Shown here piece by piece: positions 48,116 through 60,429 of a DNA stretch of 64,000 bases. The notes beneath the pieces were generated by a model. The model made no database searches. It worked only from the letters and a program-made list of their open reading frames with translations, and was not told the DNA's origin. The DNA is from Acanthosoma haemorrhoidale (lineage: Eukaryota; Arthropoda; Insecta; Hemiptera; Acanthosomatidae), in assembly GCA_930367205.1 (NCBI GenBank), contig OV884012.1, positions 51,977,239 to 52,041,238 of the forward strand. The letters are read 5' to 3'. The position numbers were made by a program, and so were the translations under genes. The first letter of the stretch is position 1. Every line of letters begins with the position of its first letter.

Positions 48116-50919
48116 CTTAACTGATACACACATTTACATTTTTAATTCAATGCATAAATAAAAAATAGTGGGAGGCTTGAACAACTAACATCACTGAGAT
48201 TGGTCCTTGTTTGTAAAAGATATGTTCAACGGTATATGTCCAATAGCCCGAGCGTTCTTTAAAGTTATCATTTCATATTTTACAATTATTTTTGTACAAC
48301 TAACTCATAAACGAGTTCCCAAATTTGGCTATTTGGTGTGGAGATGTATTCTACACCAAAAATCAATTAGTGATTTATTTCTTATATTGATTATTAGGAG
48401 ATTGAATAGAATTCCTTCAGACATAAAATAGTAATACAATTTTATGTTCAGCAGTTGCGTCATGTCTTCGTGTTTCAATTTAGATTTGAAATATATAAGC
48501 AAGCTTATTGCCCCATAAAATACGGTATCTATTTTCTGATTTATAAAAAGAAGTACAATAACAAGGAATAATGGCTCGTAATGTCGTAACTAAATATATT
48601 TCCAGCCATTGAGAACTGCAATATAATTTTGATCGTTGCAGGTTTAGTATCATCCCAATAAAGAGTTTATTCCCTGTAAAAAGTTTCAATAACGTTATAG
48701 ATGCGATATTATACATGCTAAATAAATAAGTGATTTAGCTACACCTCGCCAGGGAGTAGCAGGAAACCTGTCGATAGTGGTTGGCACTAGGTTTTTACCT
48801 CTCAACCATAATTTCTATTTTCTTAACCGGATTCGATACTTCTTTATTAAATTAGCTTCTGATCTATTATCACGAGGCATAATAAGGTTGCATATAACAA
48901 CAATATCTGAATACATTCTTGGTTAAAACAAAAATCGCCATTGGAATTTTTCTTAAATAATTTTATTATTTATTAGGGCCAGTGCCGTTTGTGATGATAT
49001 GAGCTAGATTATTTAGGCTTATGCTCTAAGTACACAATTAAGTAAGCAACTTAATAAGGGGTATGACATGTGTCGTAGAACTAGTGGAACTGTCACACAT
49101 TATTAAAACACTTTAGCGCTAAAGTTTAGACTATTTTTTTTTTCAAAATTGAAGTCTAATTGTTTTTTTTAATCATTTATTGGGACATTTTCTTTGGTTA
49201 ACGTTATCGAAAATGGGTTCCTTTGGTGTCTTTTGTGGCATTCCTTCTGCATTCATTTTAAGGCTAAAAATAGTAACTTAAAACCAAATATGCAATATTT
49301 CGTAATACCCTAATTTTTAGTAAAGCAATTCACATTGCACGAATTCAAATGTTTTTTTTATTCATCCACAATTTAATACATTAATTTATTTGCTTTGGAT
49401 TCATTTGCCTTAACCTACGTGTCTGTGCTTTACGTTTATTTGTAAACTTTAACGAATCTCTTTTCATCGTCAGGGCACCTTGAAGTTAACATTGCAGCCG
49501 ATCAACCATTTATTTATTTATGTTAGGTTAAAAAAAAAGTTCTGTAGGTCTGTAAAAAGAAAAAGGTCAGCTCACTGATTGTCCACAAATTGGATGGCAA
49601 TGATAGCAAAAGAAGAACATAACAAGATAGTGCTCATAATAGCCAACTGATTATTGCAAATGTCTAACATAGTCTCGTCTACAATTCATATAATATAGTC
49701 TGCAGCAGGACTACGTAGGGAGGTGACAACCATATGGATTTACCTTCGGTTCCACCTCATTGGTACAACATAATTAGACCTTTCTGGTGCCAGCTATAAA
49801 ATTAATAATGAAGCTAAAAATATATAAATAACAACCTCCCAATAGGTTATTCTCTGATATATCCAGAATAAATCAAATCAGTACAATAAACTGAAAAGGG
49901 TACAGGTAATAATGGAATTGAGGGAAAGAACCAACTCAAAAAGTCAACTTAATTCACAGGGTGTGGGTCATCGAAACCCTTAGAATACCCAAAAAGTACA
50001 CATAGAATATCGCGAAACGATGGAGTAAAATGTACACCCTGATGCGCTAATGATAAAAGGCTGACTAATGGTAAACGAAACTGAGTTAAGGAACATTCCA
50101 TAAATATAATATTTAAATTTAAGGCGCGGAGACTACAATGACGCGGTTGCTATCTTGCGATGATATCTTGCGGTAGGAGGTGGCCAGGAAGCTGTTAATG
50201 TTTTGTTCCTTAGTGAACTTCTACGCCGATAGATATTTTTGTTTTATTACCGCAAAGGTAAATAAAGTAGCTACGTTCTGAAAGCATGGGTAATAAAACG
50301 AGAGAATGTAAAGGACCCAGCTACTGACAGGCAGACATGCGAAGCACATTCTATATACGGCCTTTTTTATCCTGTCTACTTTTTCTCAGCATTTACAAAA
50401 CGACCCATTTTTTAACCACCTAAGACTAACCAAGTCTACCTGTGTACAAAGAAAAAAAACCTATTTTCGATATTTCCTGATGAAATCAATAAAATAATGT
50501 TTCATTAATGTTTAAATAAAATCCGAAATAAAAGCAGTTAGTGCTGTTCATTTTAAATAAATAAACGGGCAGTAAGAAACAAAATTGTACTATTTATTAA
50601 AATACCTTGGTAAAATTGACTTTTTTATTGTTGATACTGTATTTTCTCTACGCTTAAGAGTCACGTGAATAATTGTTCTTGGTTATTTTTCTTTAAATAG
50701 TTTATCAATCTTTTTTTGGGGGGGGGGAAATATATATTTTAAAATTAGTAAGTAATTTTTTGTGAAATTATGGTTTTTAGAACATTTCAACCATAAGGGT
50801 CATTGATGTTTACTTCAGTTTATTTTATACACAATAAGATGAGCAAAAAAAAAACAAAAATTGCAAATTGACTAACCAAGTTTATTAAATTTGTATAGAT
50901 TTTTTCGACCCTTCTCTCC
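48116..50919. other. Long AT-rich non-coding stretch
   Basis: No gene or element ends recognised. It includes a G-run at 50719-50727 and several A/T homopolymers. Confidence 0.5.
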
Positions 50920-51240
50920 TCAGACCTCAGACATTCCACTACTCCCGTCAACATTCTTCCTACCTTCGCTGATGATATAGCAGTTCTATCAACCCAATTA
51001 GATGCTAACACAGCATCCTATAACTCCAAAATTCACCTAACCAAAATTGGATACAAGTGCCACCATTAGCGAATAAAAGTTAGTGAAAGTACATTTTTAC
51101 GGACTTTAGTTCTGGAGATCAGCAAAACACTAAAACATCAAGCGCATCCAATATTTTCAAGCCAAGGTTCTTAAAACAATGCTAAATACCCAATATGGTT
51201 ATTAGGAACGCTGATACTTGCCAGTATTCTTCCCTGATGG
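50920..51240 (+). pseudogene. Jockey-like RT relic with internal deletion
   Basis: The catalytic box TFADDIAVLSTQLDANTASY (about 50971-51030) is followed by a degraded WRIKVNE region, RIKVSES (51073-51093). It then jumps to NIKRIQYFQAKVLKTMLN-like sequence (about 51139-51190), skipping the thumb region. It is therefore internally deleted by several hundred bases relative to the copy at 13.4-14 kb. Confidence 0.75.
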
Positions 51241-51940
51241 CAGTAGCATCTTCAGCTCTCGCGCTTTTCCTCAGTATGAACTGCGACTATCTAGCAGTAA
51301 TGCGGCTGTGTGTTTGAGGGATTCCTGGGCTTCATGCATATGTATATAAAAGGAAACTTTAGCACCGAGCACATTCCAGGAAGACAGACAAACAAATATC
51401 TAAACAATACACTTAAAACGTCGATTTGAAGATACAAAGAACATGTATACGACACTTACTTACATTCCCATTCTAAAGAGAATTTCCTGTGGAGGTCAAC
51501 CCCTAGCTTCTTAAGGCACTATACGGTATCTCAGCCACTGTAGGTCTCTCTGGACACTGATTACGACATAACAAATGATCAAATGGCTGAATGTTCTGTG
51601 GATCACTTGCCTGCTATATTCATGCCTCAACACCTTACAAAACCAACAGCATGACTAGTTTGTTCAAATGACAGTAGTCATACCTCGACAACTTTCTAAT
51701 CCCCCGAAAACGTTCACACCACTAGAGATCCTAAATAATCAACTACCTTCCGAAGCATAAAAAACGGGTTATAATCTAATCAGCTGTTTGTCCGTCTATC
51801 ATCTGCCCCGAAGGAATTAGTGTTATTCGCCACGCTTGAGCACATCACTACAAAACCTTGAGTAGTTAATTTCATCGCTTAAGGTTTATTTAGAAAGTGG
51901 CATATAGCTACTGGAGTATTTACAGCAAGCTTTGTAAATA
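51241..51940. other. Unassigned stretch between RT relics
   Basis: Moderately GC-balanced, no sustained frame. It may include decayed 3' UTR of the Jockey-like relic. Confidence 0.4.
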
Positions 51941-53255
51941 AACGTTTGACGGGGTTTTGCATTTAGGACTTCTATACAAACTAAGAAAAAATCTTCCTCA
52001 CACTGAATACAGAGTCTGTGAGCGATCAGGGGTCTGTATCTTTCTACTGCGTCGCAATTGCAGGCGTACCTCAGGGACCTTCTCTCTAAGTGCCGTCAGT
52101 TGGTTTAAATCATTAATTTCTAATCGCTCCCAGGTAGAGCTCATCCTTGATAAATCTCCACCCCAACCCCTTTCATTCAGGAAGACCTGGACTGGACCAT
52201 TTTGAGTCCTGGTTCTCTCTCCGTAATCTTTGATTAAATCCAGGGACATCTAAGGGATTCGTCATTGGTTAACGCTCCCTCCTCGAAACCCGAATTGATA
52301 TTCCATCTTCACCATCGATGGTCGACTTATCCAATTCTCTACTTCAGTCAAACGCTTAGGTTTGGTCATTGACCAAACTCTACTCTAGAAATAATACATT
52401 TTCCAAATCACCCACCAATCCATCCCCCCCTTAAACTGTTCAATCGACCCCGACATCTCCTCCCATTACATACGCGCCAACTAACAGTATTCTACCTTTT
52501 ATTCCCTCATTTCAACTACTGTTGGGTGATGTGTGGTGGTGACAACATCAACCACCCATCAAAGCGGGTGATTGTGGAATGTCACAACAAACTCTCCATT
52601 TTCACGGCACTACTCCAAGTTGGGATGGCTGTACTATACCGCGCGTCACCAATACTTCCTTGGATCCCTTCTCTTCAATAATATCATGACTAAACAGCTC
52701 CCTTACCTTCACAACCTACTCCAATTAAAATCTTGCAATACTAGATCGTGTTTTTCCGATCTGTATTTCTCCTCTCAAAAATCTACTTCCTTTGACGTTC
52801 TTTACTTATCTGCGCCACAAACCTTTGGAAATCTATTCCCGTCGATATTCGTCGTTTGTCTACTCTCCCAATCTTTAAATGGAGACTTTACCATCTCCTT
52901 CTAATCTAACAATTCACGATGTATAGTTATTATTCTGTTTATTTATTTTTCATTCATCCCGGCAACCTTTCATGCTCTTCCCCTCCCCCTTGTGATAATT
53001 TCCGTTTTATTTGTTTGTTTTTTTCATCTCTAATTCATTTTTGTTTTAATTTGTTCATTATAGTAATCTTATATGAGCATAACCATAGCAAATCTTACTA
53101 TACATTTGTACACAGTATGATTCATAATTTTATCAAATCTGTTTAGTGTTATTTACTTTTTCTTTTCGTCGGCTAGACATTTCTATTACGTTCTTTGTTG
53201 TTATTCTTAGGGGACAATTGCTCAGAATAAAGTTCATTTCATTTAGGAGGGGGCA
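51941..53255 (+). pseudogene. CR1/L2-like non-LTR RT relic with 3' UTR
   Basis: Plus-strand fragments: LLYKLRKNLPHT (51968) and IAGVPQGP (52061), then WFKSLISNRSQVEL (about 52102) and SVKRLGLVID (about 52345). The C-terminal stretch is RQLTVFYLLFPHFNYCWVMC (about 52477), PLFNNIMTKQLPYLHNLLQL and CNTRSCFSDLYF (52670-52770). Its order (HFNYC, ST/NTR, PLF, then a lone Trp/Leu motif) is that of CR1/L2-type elements rather than Jockey. The 3' region ends with AATAAAG and a TTCATTTCATTT repeat near 53250. The WFKSLISNRS motif appears after the GVPQG motif, not before, so the 5' part may be rearranged or from a second element. Confidence 0.6.
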
Positions 53256-54435
53256 AAAGCACTGTGTCTAAAGCAACATCCCCGTTCAAAAAACCACGAC
53301 CCATTGTCATGTCTGGTGACAATCTTCTTCTGGAAAACCAAGAAGTTACAGTATTTACGACTGCACTTTTACTGACAAAACGCAATCACACTGACAGCCA
53401 GAGAACAATTCTGGACATTTTATGCCCAAAAAGCGTCTCACTCCCACACATATCCCCAGCGATGGGAAAAGGAATAATAAGTTTCTACTCATGAGGCTAG
53501 ATGTACAAGAGAAAATTGAAACCATCAGAGCGGCCTTCAGTGACGGACATTCTAAAGGTCTAGTGATATTTCCAATGGGTGTCTTCAAAGAGGAACAAGG
53601 TATATCCTGAGAGGCTTACAATAGTACAAATCCGCACTGCACTAGCTTTATAGCAGAACTTTAGGTAACATCCCTTCCTACTTTGGCAGGTCCAGGAACA
53701 TGGACGAAAGAAGCCAAAAGGGGGAACTCACAGTAGCAATCACGAACCATACCCTGAGCAGTCACCAATTCCAGGGCCACTAACATACCAGACCCATGCA
53801 CTCTTCATCACTGCAGAGCATCGAGGATTCCTCAACAATCCCCCCCCCCATAGTTGCAGTCACTATGACCATCATGAAACAGTCTCTGTCAGCAACCAGA
53901 ACTGTAGTGGTCAAGAGAATCCCAAATCAGACAGAATAAACCATCTCTCCCATCCAGTGGGTGTTCAACACACCTCTTTGTTTAATTTAAAATAAGTGTT
54001 CATATCTGAAAGCCCCATCACCTTCTCTCTCATTACTTAAGTTTGCAATTTTAACTATACGCCATGGTTAAGATTTCATGCACTTCTTACACCAACCAGC
54101 AACTCTGCTATAAAGGATTAGAAGAGAAACTCCTTGGGCGACATCATCTCTCCCAAAATCAAGGCTTTCACTGAATCATTGGCCAGCCTAATCATATTAA
54201 TTCAGTAACTGACAATTATACTAATGTATAATCAAAATTTATCAAGTCACATATTTTCTGTTTATTTTTTTTAGTACATAAAAGAACCAATAAAATGTAT
54301 TATACATCACATTATAATACGAGAATTTACTTCATTCAGGGATATATTATTTTTGTTGCAATAATAAAGAAAATTGTACATATTGTACTGATTCTTAATA
54401 ATTGTAAATTAATCATTTATTGGACTGAATTTAAA
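53256..54435. other. Unassigned stretch with short open frames
   Basis: Overlapping plus-strand frames at 53264-53494 and 53422-53610 (RLDVQEKIETIRAAFSDGHS) look mildly coding-like but match nothing I know. A C-run occurs at 53842-53849. The rest is AT-rich. Confidence 0.35.
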
Positions 54436-54441
54436 AGGGAA

Positions 54442-54885
54442 TTATCCTGCTGAGAGGCATTGAAAAGGAGACTGTTTTGACCAGACCAGACCAGGTACCT
54501 TTGGCAATAAAACCCAGGCATACTCTGGTAAGGCCTGGTCCTTAACTAAGACCCTCAGTAATGCAGGTAGACACAAGAAACTCCTCCTGATAACAGAATG
54601 GAAAAACTTTTTATATAGTGGGGGAATGCTGATCAAAATTTAGCAAAGGGTCATGCCCCTTCTCTCTTTTAACTTGGGAAGTTAGAAGTTGTAACTTAGT
54701 GGTTCAACAGGTATGAGGTTGATTGAAGCCAGACAGGAGAGTTTGCCATATAATGAAACCTCACTTTCTTTTTCCAGGAACCCTGTACATCTTAATGCTG
54801 TGAGGGGGTTGGGGACCTTGAGGTCTGGAGTTGAAGTTATGAGTGAGCAGCAATGTTTTGAAGATGGATATTTTACACTAACCAA
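54442..54885 (-). pseudogene. Unrecognised minus-strand reading frame with two stops
   Basis: Two frames (54885-54682 and 54636-54442) are in the same phase and are joined by about 14 codons containing one more stop, giving nearly 148 codons with only two interruptions. The sequence includes DLKVPNPLTALRCTGFLEKE and LPEYAWVLLPKVPGLVWSKQ. No domain recognised. It could be a decayed exon, gag-like sequence or chance. Confidence 0.3.
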
Positions 54886-54899
54886 AAGCTTATAAGTAA

Positions 54900-55320
54900 T
54901 TTATTATTTTAATATCCAATTGCAATTATGAAACATTTAAAGAATAACCTTGTATATGCCCTAAGAAACATGAGATATATTTAATTTAAAATTAACTGTT
55001 ATTTGTTACAAAGTTTTCTTCTTGGCCTCTTAATAAATAAAATAAGATGCTAAAAAATATATCGTAAATAGTAGAAATCACAACATTATATTATTAGAAA
55101 TACTTGTTATTCGTAATTAACTCCAACATAAAATTGTAATTAGTTTTGAGTAATGTAAACTTTTTAAATAAAAACTACTGTAATACTGCAGAAAACTATA
55201 ATGCACCTAAAGAACAACTTACTTACAGCATGATAAGTGTATAGTTTCTTATATATTATGTAATATATAATATAGCTTACAGTTTCTTATTCCATGGATG
55301 GACTAAAGCGTCATCCAATA
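54900..55320. other. AT-rich spacer
   Basis: Nothing identified up to the TA at 55319-55320 that begins the next element. Confidence 0.55.
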
Positions 55321-56598
55321 GGGACTTCCGAACTTTGACAGTTGATAGCGGCCATATTGTTGAAGCTGCATCTGTCAAATTGGCTGTCATTTATTCAGTT
55401 TGTTTTGCCAAAATCACCATGGATGGATATAGCGTTCAACAACACGTGCAAATGATAAAATTGTTTTATCAATATGGGTGTTCTGTTTGGGCAACGTTCC
55501 ACGAACTTCGCCTATTTTACGGTCGCCATAACCGTTCTACATAGGACTATTCGCAGTGTGGTGGATAAATTTGAGTCTACTGTTTCAGTAAACAATCAAC
55601 CAACACCCGTACGTCGACGAAACGTAAGAGCTGCCGAAAACATCGCTGCTGTCCGTGAGAGTTTGCAGGAGAATCCGAGGCAGTCGATTTCGCGTCGCTC
55701 ACAAGAACTCGGTCTTTCCCAGACCACAACTTGGCAAATTTGGCGTCGTGACTTGGGCCTGCACCTGTACAAAATTCAACTGACCCAGGAGCTGAAGGTA
55801 AACGACCATAGATGACGTGTGTTCGCTGGAATGGGCCCTGGGAGCAGTTTGAAACTGACCCTAATTTTCACCGAAAAATCATCTTCAGCGGTGAGGCCCA
55901 TTTCTGGATGAATGGGTACGTCAACAAACAAAATTGTCGAATTTGGGACGATATCAATCCACATGAGATCCAAGAGCGTCCAATGCATCCCGAAAGTCAC
56001 TGTTTGGTGTGGATTTTGGGCTGGCAGCATCATCAGTCCAGAACGACGTTGGCCAGGCCATCCCTGTCAACGGCGAGTGCTATAGGTCGATGATTACCAA
56101 CTTCTTTTTTTTTGGCCTGTATTGGATGATATGGACACCAACAACATGTGGTTTCAACAGGATGGCCCTACGTGCCCCACAGCTCATGTCACATTGGACA
56201 TTCTGCACGAGCGATTTGAGGGCAGGGTCTTCTCACGTGGAGGTGATGTGAACTGGCCACCGAGATCGTGCAATTTGACTCTGTTAGACTTTTTCTTGTA
56301 GGGTTTTCTTAAGACACAGGTCTATGCGAATAAGCAACAAATCACAGCAGTCCTGAAAGCCAACATAACCCATGCCATCAGTCAAATTCAGCATGATTTA
56401 TGTGCCAGTCATGGAAAATTGGACATTTTGGATGCGCGCCACCCAGCGAAGCTCCGGCGGACGTTTGGACGATGTTATATTCTATACATAATGGCATCAA
56501 TAGGCCTTTCAAACGAATAAAACATTTTGATGATATCTCACACACACACACTTTGTTTTATTTAAATTTAAAGATAGGAAGCGCTTAATGAAAGACCC
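55321..56598 (+). mobile_element. Tc1/mariner-superfamily relic, about 1.28 kb
   Basis: TA dinucleotides flank both ends (55319-55320, 56599-56600), and short eroded inverted ends can be aligned (GGGACTTCC left, GGGTCTTTC right). The interior is a broken transposase of the lineage with the PPRSCDLTPLDFFLWGYLK signature. It is older than the neighbours at 59.5 and 60.4 kb, judging by mutation load. Confidence 0.75.
55419..56500 (+). pseudogene. Mariner-lineage transposase, inactivated
   Basis: Starts MDGYSVQQHVQMIKLFYQYG (55419), the first helix-turn-helix. After a frameshift it has TIRSVVDKFESTVSV and ENPRQSISRRSQELGLSQTT (second helix-turn-helix, 55665-55735). The catalytic domain is split over frames: IIFSGEAHFWMNGYVNKQNC (about 55876), where the first catalytic Asp of FSDE is Gly; MWFQQDG (about 56148), second Asp intact; and RSCNLTLLDFFL then a TAG where WG is expected (about 56262-56300). 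The C-terminus approximates GGRLDDVIFYT. Several stops and frameshifts. Confidence 0.85.
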
Positions 56599-56604
56599 TA
56601 TAGT

Positions 56605-57461
56605 TTTGGTGTTTGTTGAAGGCATATTTAAAAAAAAAATTAGACGCAAGCAGTTAATCAGGATAATGAATTAGGTAGGTGATGATACAAAATAAATAAG
56701 TGACTAATTAGGATTTATATAACCAACATTTTTTTTTGTGAGAATGATTTTATTAGTCTCATATTTACATTAATGCATTAATGCTAGAACATTTAGTAAT
56801 GTACAAACACCGATGTTTCTCTGTCAGGAAGATAGTTCTATACAAATGCATCACACATTATGATTGAATAAAAAAAACAATCATATTAAATATATAAAGT
56901 TTAGTCAACATTTAGAAAAAAAAGTATTCCTATATTCTATAGGTTGATTAATAAAAAATAAAAGATATCCCAGACTCGATAGTCAGATAAAAAATATCAT
57001 ACATCCATTATGCAGTTGGTTACAAATAGGGTATATTATTTACAAATAGTATTTATACATACAATATTTACAATCTATATGCACACAAATCAATTGTGTA
57101 ACTGCAGCGGTTCAACCATAATAAAAATGATTAGGAGAACAGTTGAAAAATAGATTTCAATAAGATAATTAACATCTTATTTCTAATATGCATATCAATA
57201 ACAACAGGTAAGAATGGCATAACCCATTCAAGGAAACAAATATTCATAAAAAATAATCAGAAGAATATTGCAGGAGTAAAATTAAACTTCATCAAACTCA
57301 ACTTGTGATGTTTATGTACGATGATCATACCTGGAAGATGAAATGTATATCTTAGTTAAAAAAATAATATATGTTCTCAATTTATAAACCCTTACAAAGT
57401 AGGGAATAATAGTTGATATTATATAAGTTTTAATTAAAATAAATTAATATTGATAAATAAT
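56605..57461. other. AT-rich non-coding stretch
   Basis: No gene or element recognised. Confidence 0.55.
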
Positions 57462-58288
57462 TGTTTGCCAATCTTACCATGGACAAAATTAAGTTACCCT
57501 ATACTCAGTCTAATATGAACAAATTATCAATGTAAATACCATGAAATCAATTTAAATATGTTTGTAACCAAATAAACTGTAAATAATGTTTACAATAAAT
57601 AGCTAGATGCAAAGTAGTTCCCAGCCGCTAGGAACACCAGCACAAACTGACAGAGGGAATGGCCAAAATAAAAGACCTCCGATTAGTCAAGATATACCAC
57701 TCTCTCATAGGCTGCTGCTGGCTATATATACCCCTGTGTCTGAGCCGATAGTTTATTCAAGTACAGGCTCCCCTTTGGATTGGTACTCACAGCAGCACTA
57801 ATATTTCTAACTGCTTTTTATTTAACTTCTGCACCTCTCTATTCCTATCAGCAAGATTTAGTCCAGTGCTGTCAGCGTTCACACCTTTCCAAGCAGAGTT
57901 CCCTGACTTCTGCCCCTCTAAACTAGTGTATCTTATCCTTGGACGACGACTTCTGGGGCACCACACCTTCCAACTGGCACTCCCCCAGCGGTTCAGTCTG
58001 TTCCTTACATTCAGTTGGTTCACATTCACCTTTGGGGAAGGCTTTCTCCTACACTTAGATTCCGAGTGTAAACTCATGGGATTCCAAGACCTTGTAAATT
58101 ACCTCAAACCTAACCTGTACCAACCTCTTTTCCCGAACATAAGTGCCCTGTCGGACCACATACTTATCAGAAATAGAGTCAGATAGATAAATAATGGTAC
58201 CCGCCCCCAAGCAGTTGTCAAGGTCATAGACCACTCAACTTTTTCTGCTCCACCAAGGTTAGGTTTGTAAGACCCCCTCATGATGGCA
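57462..58288 (+). mobile_element. Divergent solo LTR, about 827 bp
   Basis: An older member of the solo-LTR family in plus orientation. It begins TGTTTGCCAATCTTACCATG and shares AAGTTACCCT with the copies at 34482 and 62715. It carries TATATATA (57722-57729), the CACTTAGATTCCGAGTGTAAA and GGATTCCAAGACC core, and ends CTCATGATGGCA. The flanks ATAAT (57457-57461) and AGAAT (58289-58293) differ by one base. Reading frames inside are not credible genes. Confidence 0.75.
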
Positions 58289-58293
58289 AGAAT

Positions 58294-59415
58294 TTTAAGA
58301 ATTTAACCACACGAAAATCAACTATACCTAATAGGGTAAAACACACATATCTGTTTTCAAATTTTATGATGGTCAGTGACCTCTCTTTACAGAAGTAAAT
58401 ATCCGATTACTTAAAATAAACACTGAATGATATCTAAGTGATATTAAGACAAAATTCAGAAGAGCAATGTTGTAACCCAGAAAAATTGTGATACAGCACA
58501 TTTTCTTAGGACTAGATTATTTACCTATTCATAGGAAGCTCTGAGAATCAATAGCCCGTCGTAACAAAATATGAAAACAGTAATAATTTTTTATTCCTTA
58601 CAAAAATGTATAGTAAATATAATGCAAATTATTTTTTTCCTGAAACCAACTCACCATGTGTTAATTGAAAACTTATTCCAAATACTTTTCTCCCTCGTTC
58701 TACGAGTTCTCCCTTTCCTAGTTAATGACTGTCCTTCACCAGCTTTGTGTAGACATCTAAAACAGAAAATTCATAATATTAAGACAAAGTTTAAAGTCTT
58801 AGTTTTTAAATTTACTGATGTCTGAAAAGACAGTATATACTTAAAACAACGCACCAATACTTTAAAATACACATATTAATTCGAGTGAGGTCCACTGAAT
58901 ATACTATTTTTTTTTTAATTTAATATTTATTATATAATAATAAAAAATTGGGTTTTAACTACAATAAGAACTGTGGAGTTTGTCGATTGTTGACAAAATT
59001 TTATGTTATATATTAACTCTCGCCTATTTTTATAATTCTGGCTGGCAGACTCATATGATTAAATAATAAATATCTATCTTATACAGTGGGTAAACTACTT
59101 GATTGTTGACCCCGAAGGGAGTGATTAAACTTTCAAAACTACAATCAAACACACTTCAAATATGTGGTACATAAAAAATCTGTCCAGCTTTTTCAAGTCA
59201 CAACTCAGAAGCTTTTTTTATTTTATCATTTCTTTCTGAGTTTTGATTTTTCCCCATGGCTAAAGATATGTGATACCAAACTGATTTTACGCAGGTAATA
59301 TTTTGGTTATTTACAATTTTCAATGGTTGATAAAGGCAATCATCAGTTACTTTTGAACAAAAGTACTTTGTAATTAGTAGTTATTTTCATAATTATTTAA
59401 TTAATAGTTTTGAAA
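58294..59415. other. AT-rich non-coding stretch
   Basis: No gene recognised. The 84-codon frame at 58571-58825 has no motif. Confidence 0.5.
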
Positions 59416-59460
59416 TTCAGGCACACCCCACACCTTGATAGGGTGTGGGATGTGCCTGAA
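59416..59460. other. Strong 45-base hairpin
   Basis: TTCAGGCACACCCCACACC pairs with GGGTGTGGGATGTGCCTGAA around a loop of about six bases, giving roughly 19 pairs with a single mismatch. It is GC-rich within very AT-rich DNA. No T-run follows in a way that suggests a terminator; this is too short for a normal animal microRNA precursor. Confidence 0.7.
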
Positions 59461-59516
59461 CTGGATATATATATTGTAATGATAGTTTGATGATCAAAGT
59501 GAATTTTATTATAATA

Positions 59517-60406
59517 AAGGGTGTCCCAGAATTAACGCAAGATTTGATTTAAATAGAAAAAACAGTTTTTAGTATTTTTGTTATATTTCTATTGAATTAT
59601 AAAGAAAATAGGATAGGGTTATTTATGGAATAATATATCGAGCAAATGGCCTCCACGACTTTGATAGCACGTATGGACTCTTTTGTCAAAATTTTCCATG
59701 ACCATTTGGCATAAATGTGGTTGAATTTTGTTGATGGAGTGTTGAATTTCCTCTTTTAATGCATGGGTGGATGTGAGCTTGTTGACATACATCTTTGACT
59801 TCAAATAACCCCATAAAAAGAAATCTAAAGGTGTTAAAGCACACAATCTAGGGGGCCAATGCTGATCACCGAAATGAGAGAATACACAACCTGCAAATGT
59901 CTCATGCAGTATTTGAATTGTTTCATGGGCTGTATGGTATGTGGCACTATCTTGTTGAAACCACATATTGGCCACATCAATATCACCCAATTTTGGCACA
60001 AAGACCTGTGTTTACGACACCGAATTGATGTTCCTGGATTTTCAACAACATTCTCACGCACTGCTTCGATATTGACATTTGAACGGCTTTTTTTTGGACG
60101 ACCAGTATGTTTAGTGTCTCCAACTGATCCAGTCTCCCTAAATTTTTCAATTAATCTCTTCACAGTTGATGAAGTCAAAACACTATTCCGACTATATTTT
60201 GTATGCAATTTTTGAACTGCGGCCGCCAAACTTTCATTATTTTTGAGATAATGTTCAACAATAAAAACACGTTGTTGTGCGTTTAACGCACCAATTTTTA
60301 CTAACCCTTACTGTCAGCTGTCAAATCGTTTTTTTTTAGGGTTACCAGTACTTTACTGCACAAATGGCGGCAAATTCAAATCTTGCGTTAATTCTGGGAC
60401 ACCCTT
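59517..60406 (-). mobile_element. Internally deleted Tc1/mariner element, 890 bp, perfect 31-bp TIRs
   Basis: Both ends read AAGGGTGTCCCAGAATTAAC inward and agree for 31 bases without a mismatch; TA duplications are at 59515-59516 and 60407-60408. It holds N- and C-terminal transposase parts but lacks the middle, so it is non-autonomous. Perfect TIRs point to recent mobilisation by a full-length relative elsewhere. It is followed directly by a (TA)n run. Confidence 0.93.
59619..60250 (-). pseudogene. Deleted transposase of the 890-bp element
   Basis: The minus-strand N-terminal frame (60229-60020) has TSSTVKRLIEKFRETGSVGD and TGRPKKS, the helix-turn-helix and linker. At about 60020 it jumps to the late catalytic domain, frame 59999-59619: VANMWFQQDSATYHTAHETI (second Asp), LTPLDFFLWGYLKSKMY (third Asp) and the terminal SRGGHLLDILFHK. 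About 100 or more residues carrying the first catalytic Asp are gone. The two frames are out of phase across the junction. Confidence 0.88.
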
Positions 60407-60424
60407 TATATATATATATATAAT
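60407..60424. repeat. (TA)n tract
   Basis: A short TA run beside the right TIR; possibly a preferred target for TA-specific elements, since another Tc1-like element begins at about 60430. Confidence 0.85.
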
Positions 60425-60429
60425 ATCCA

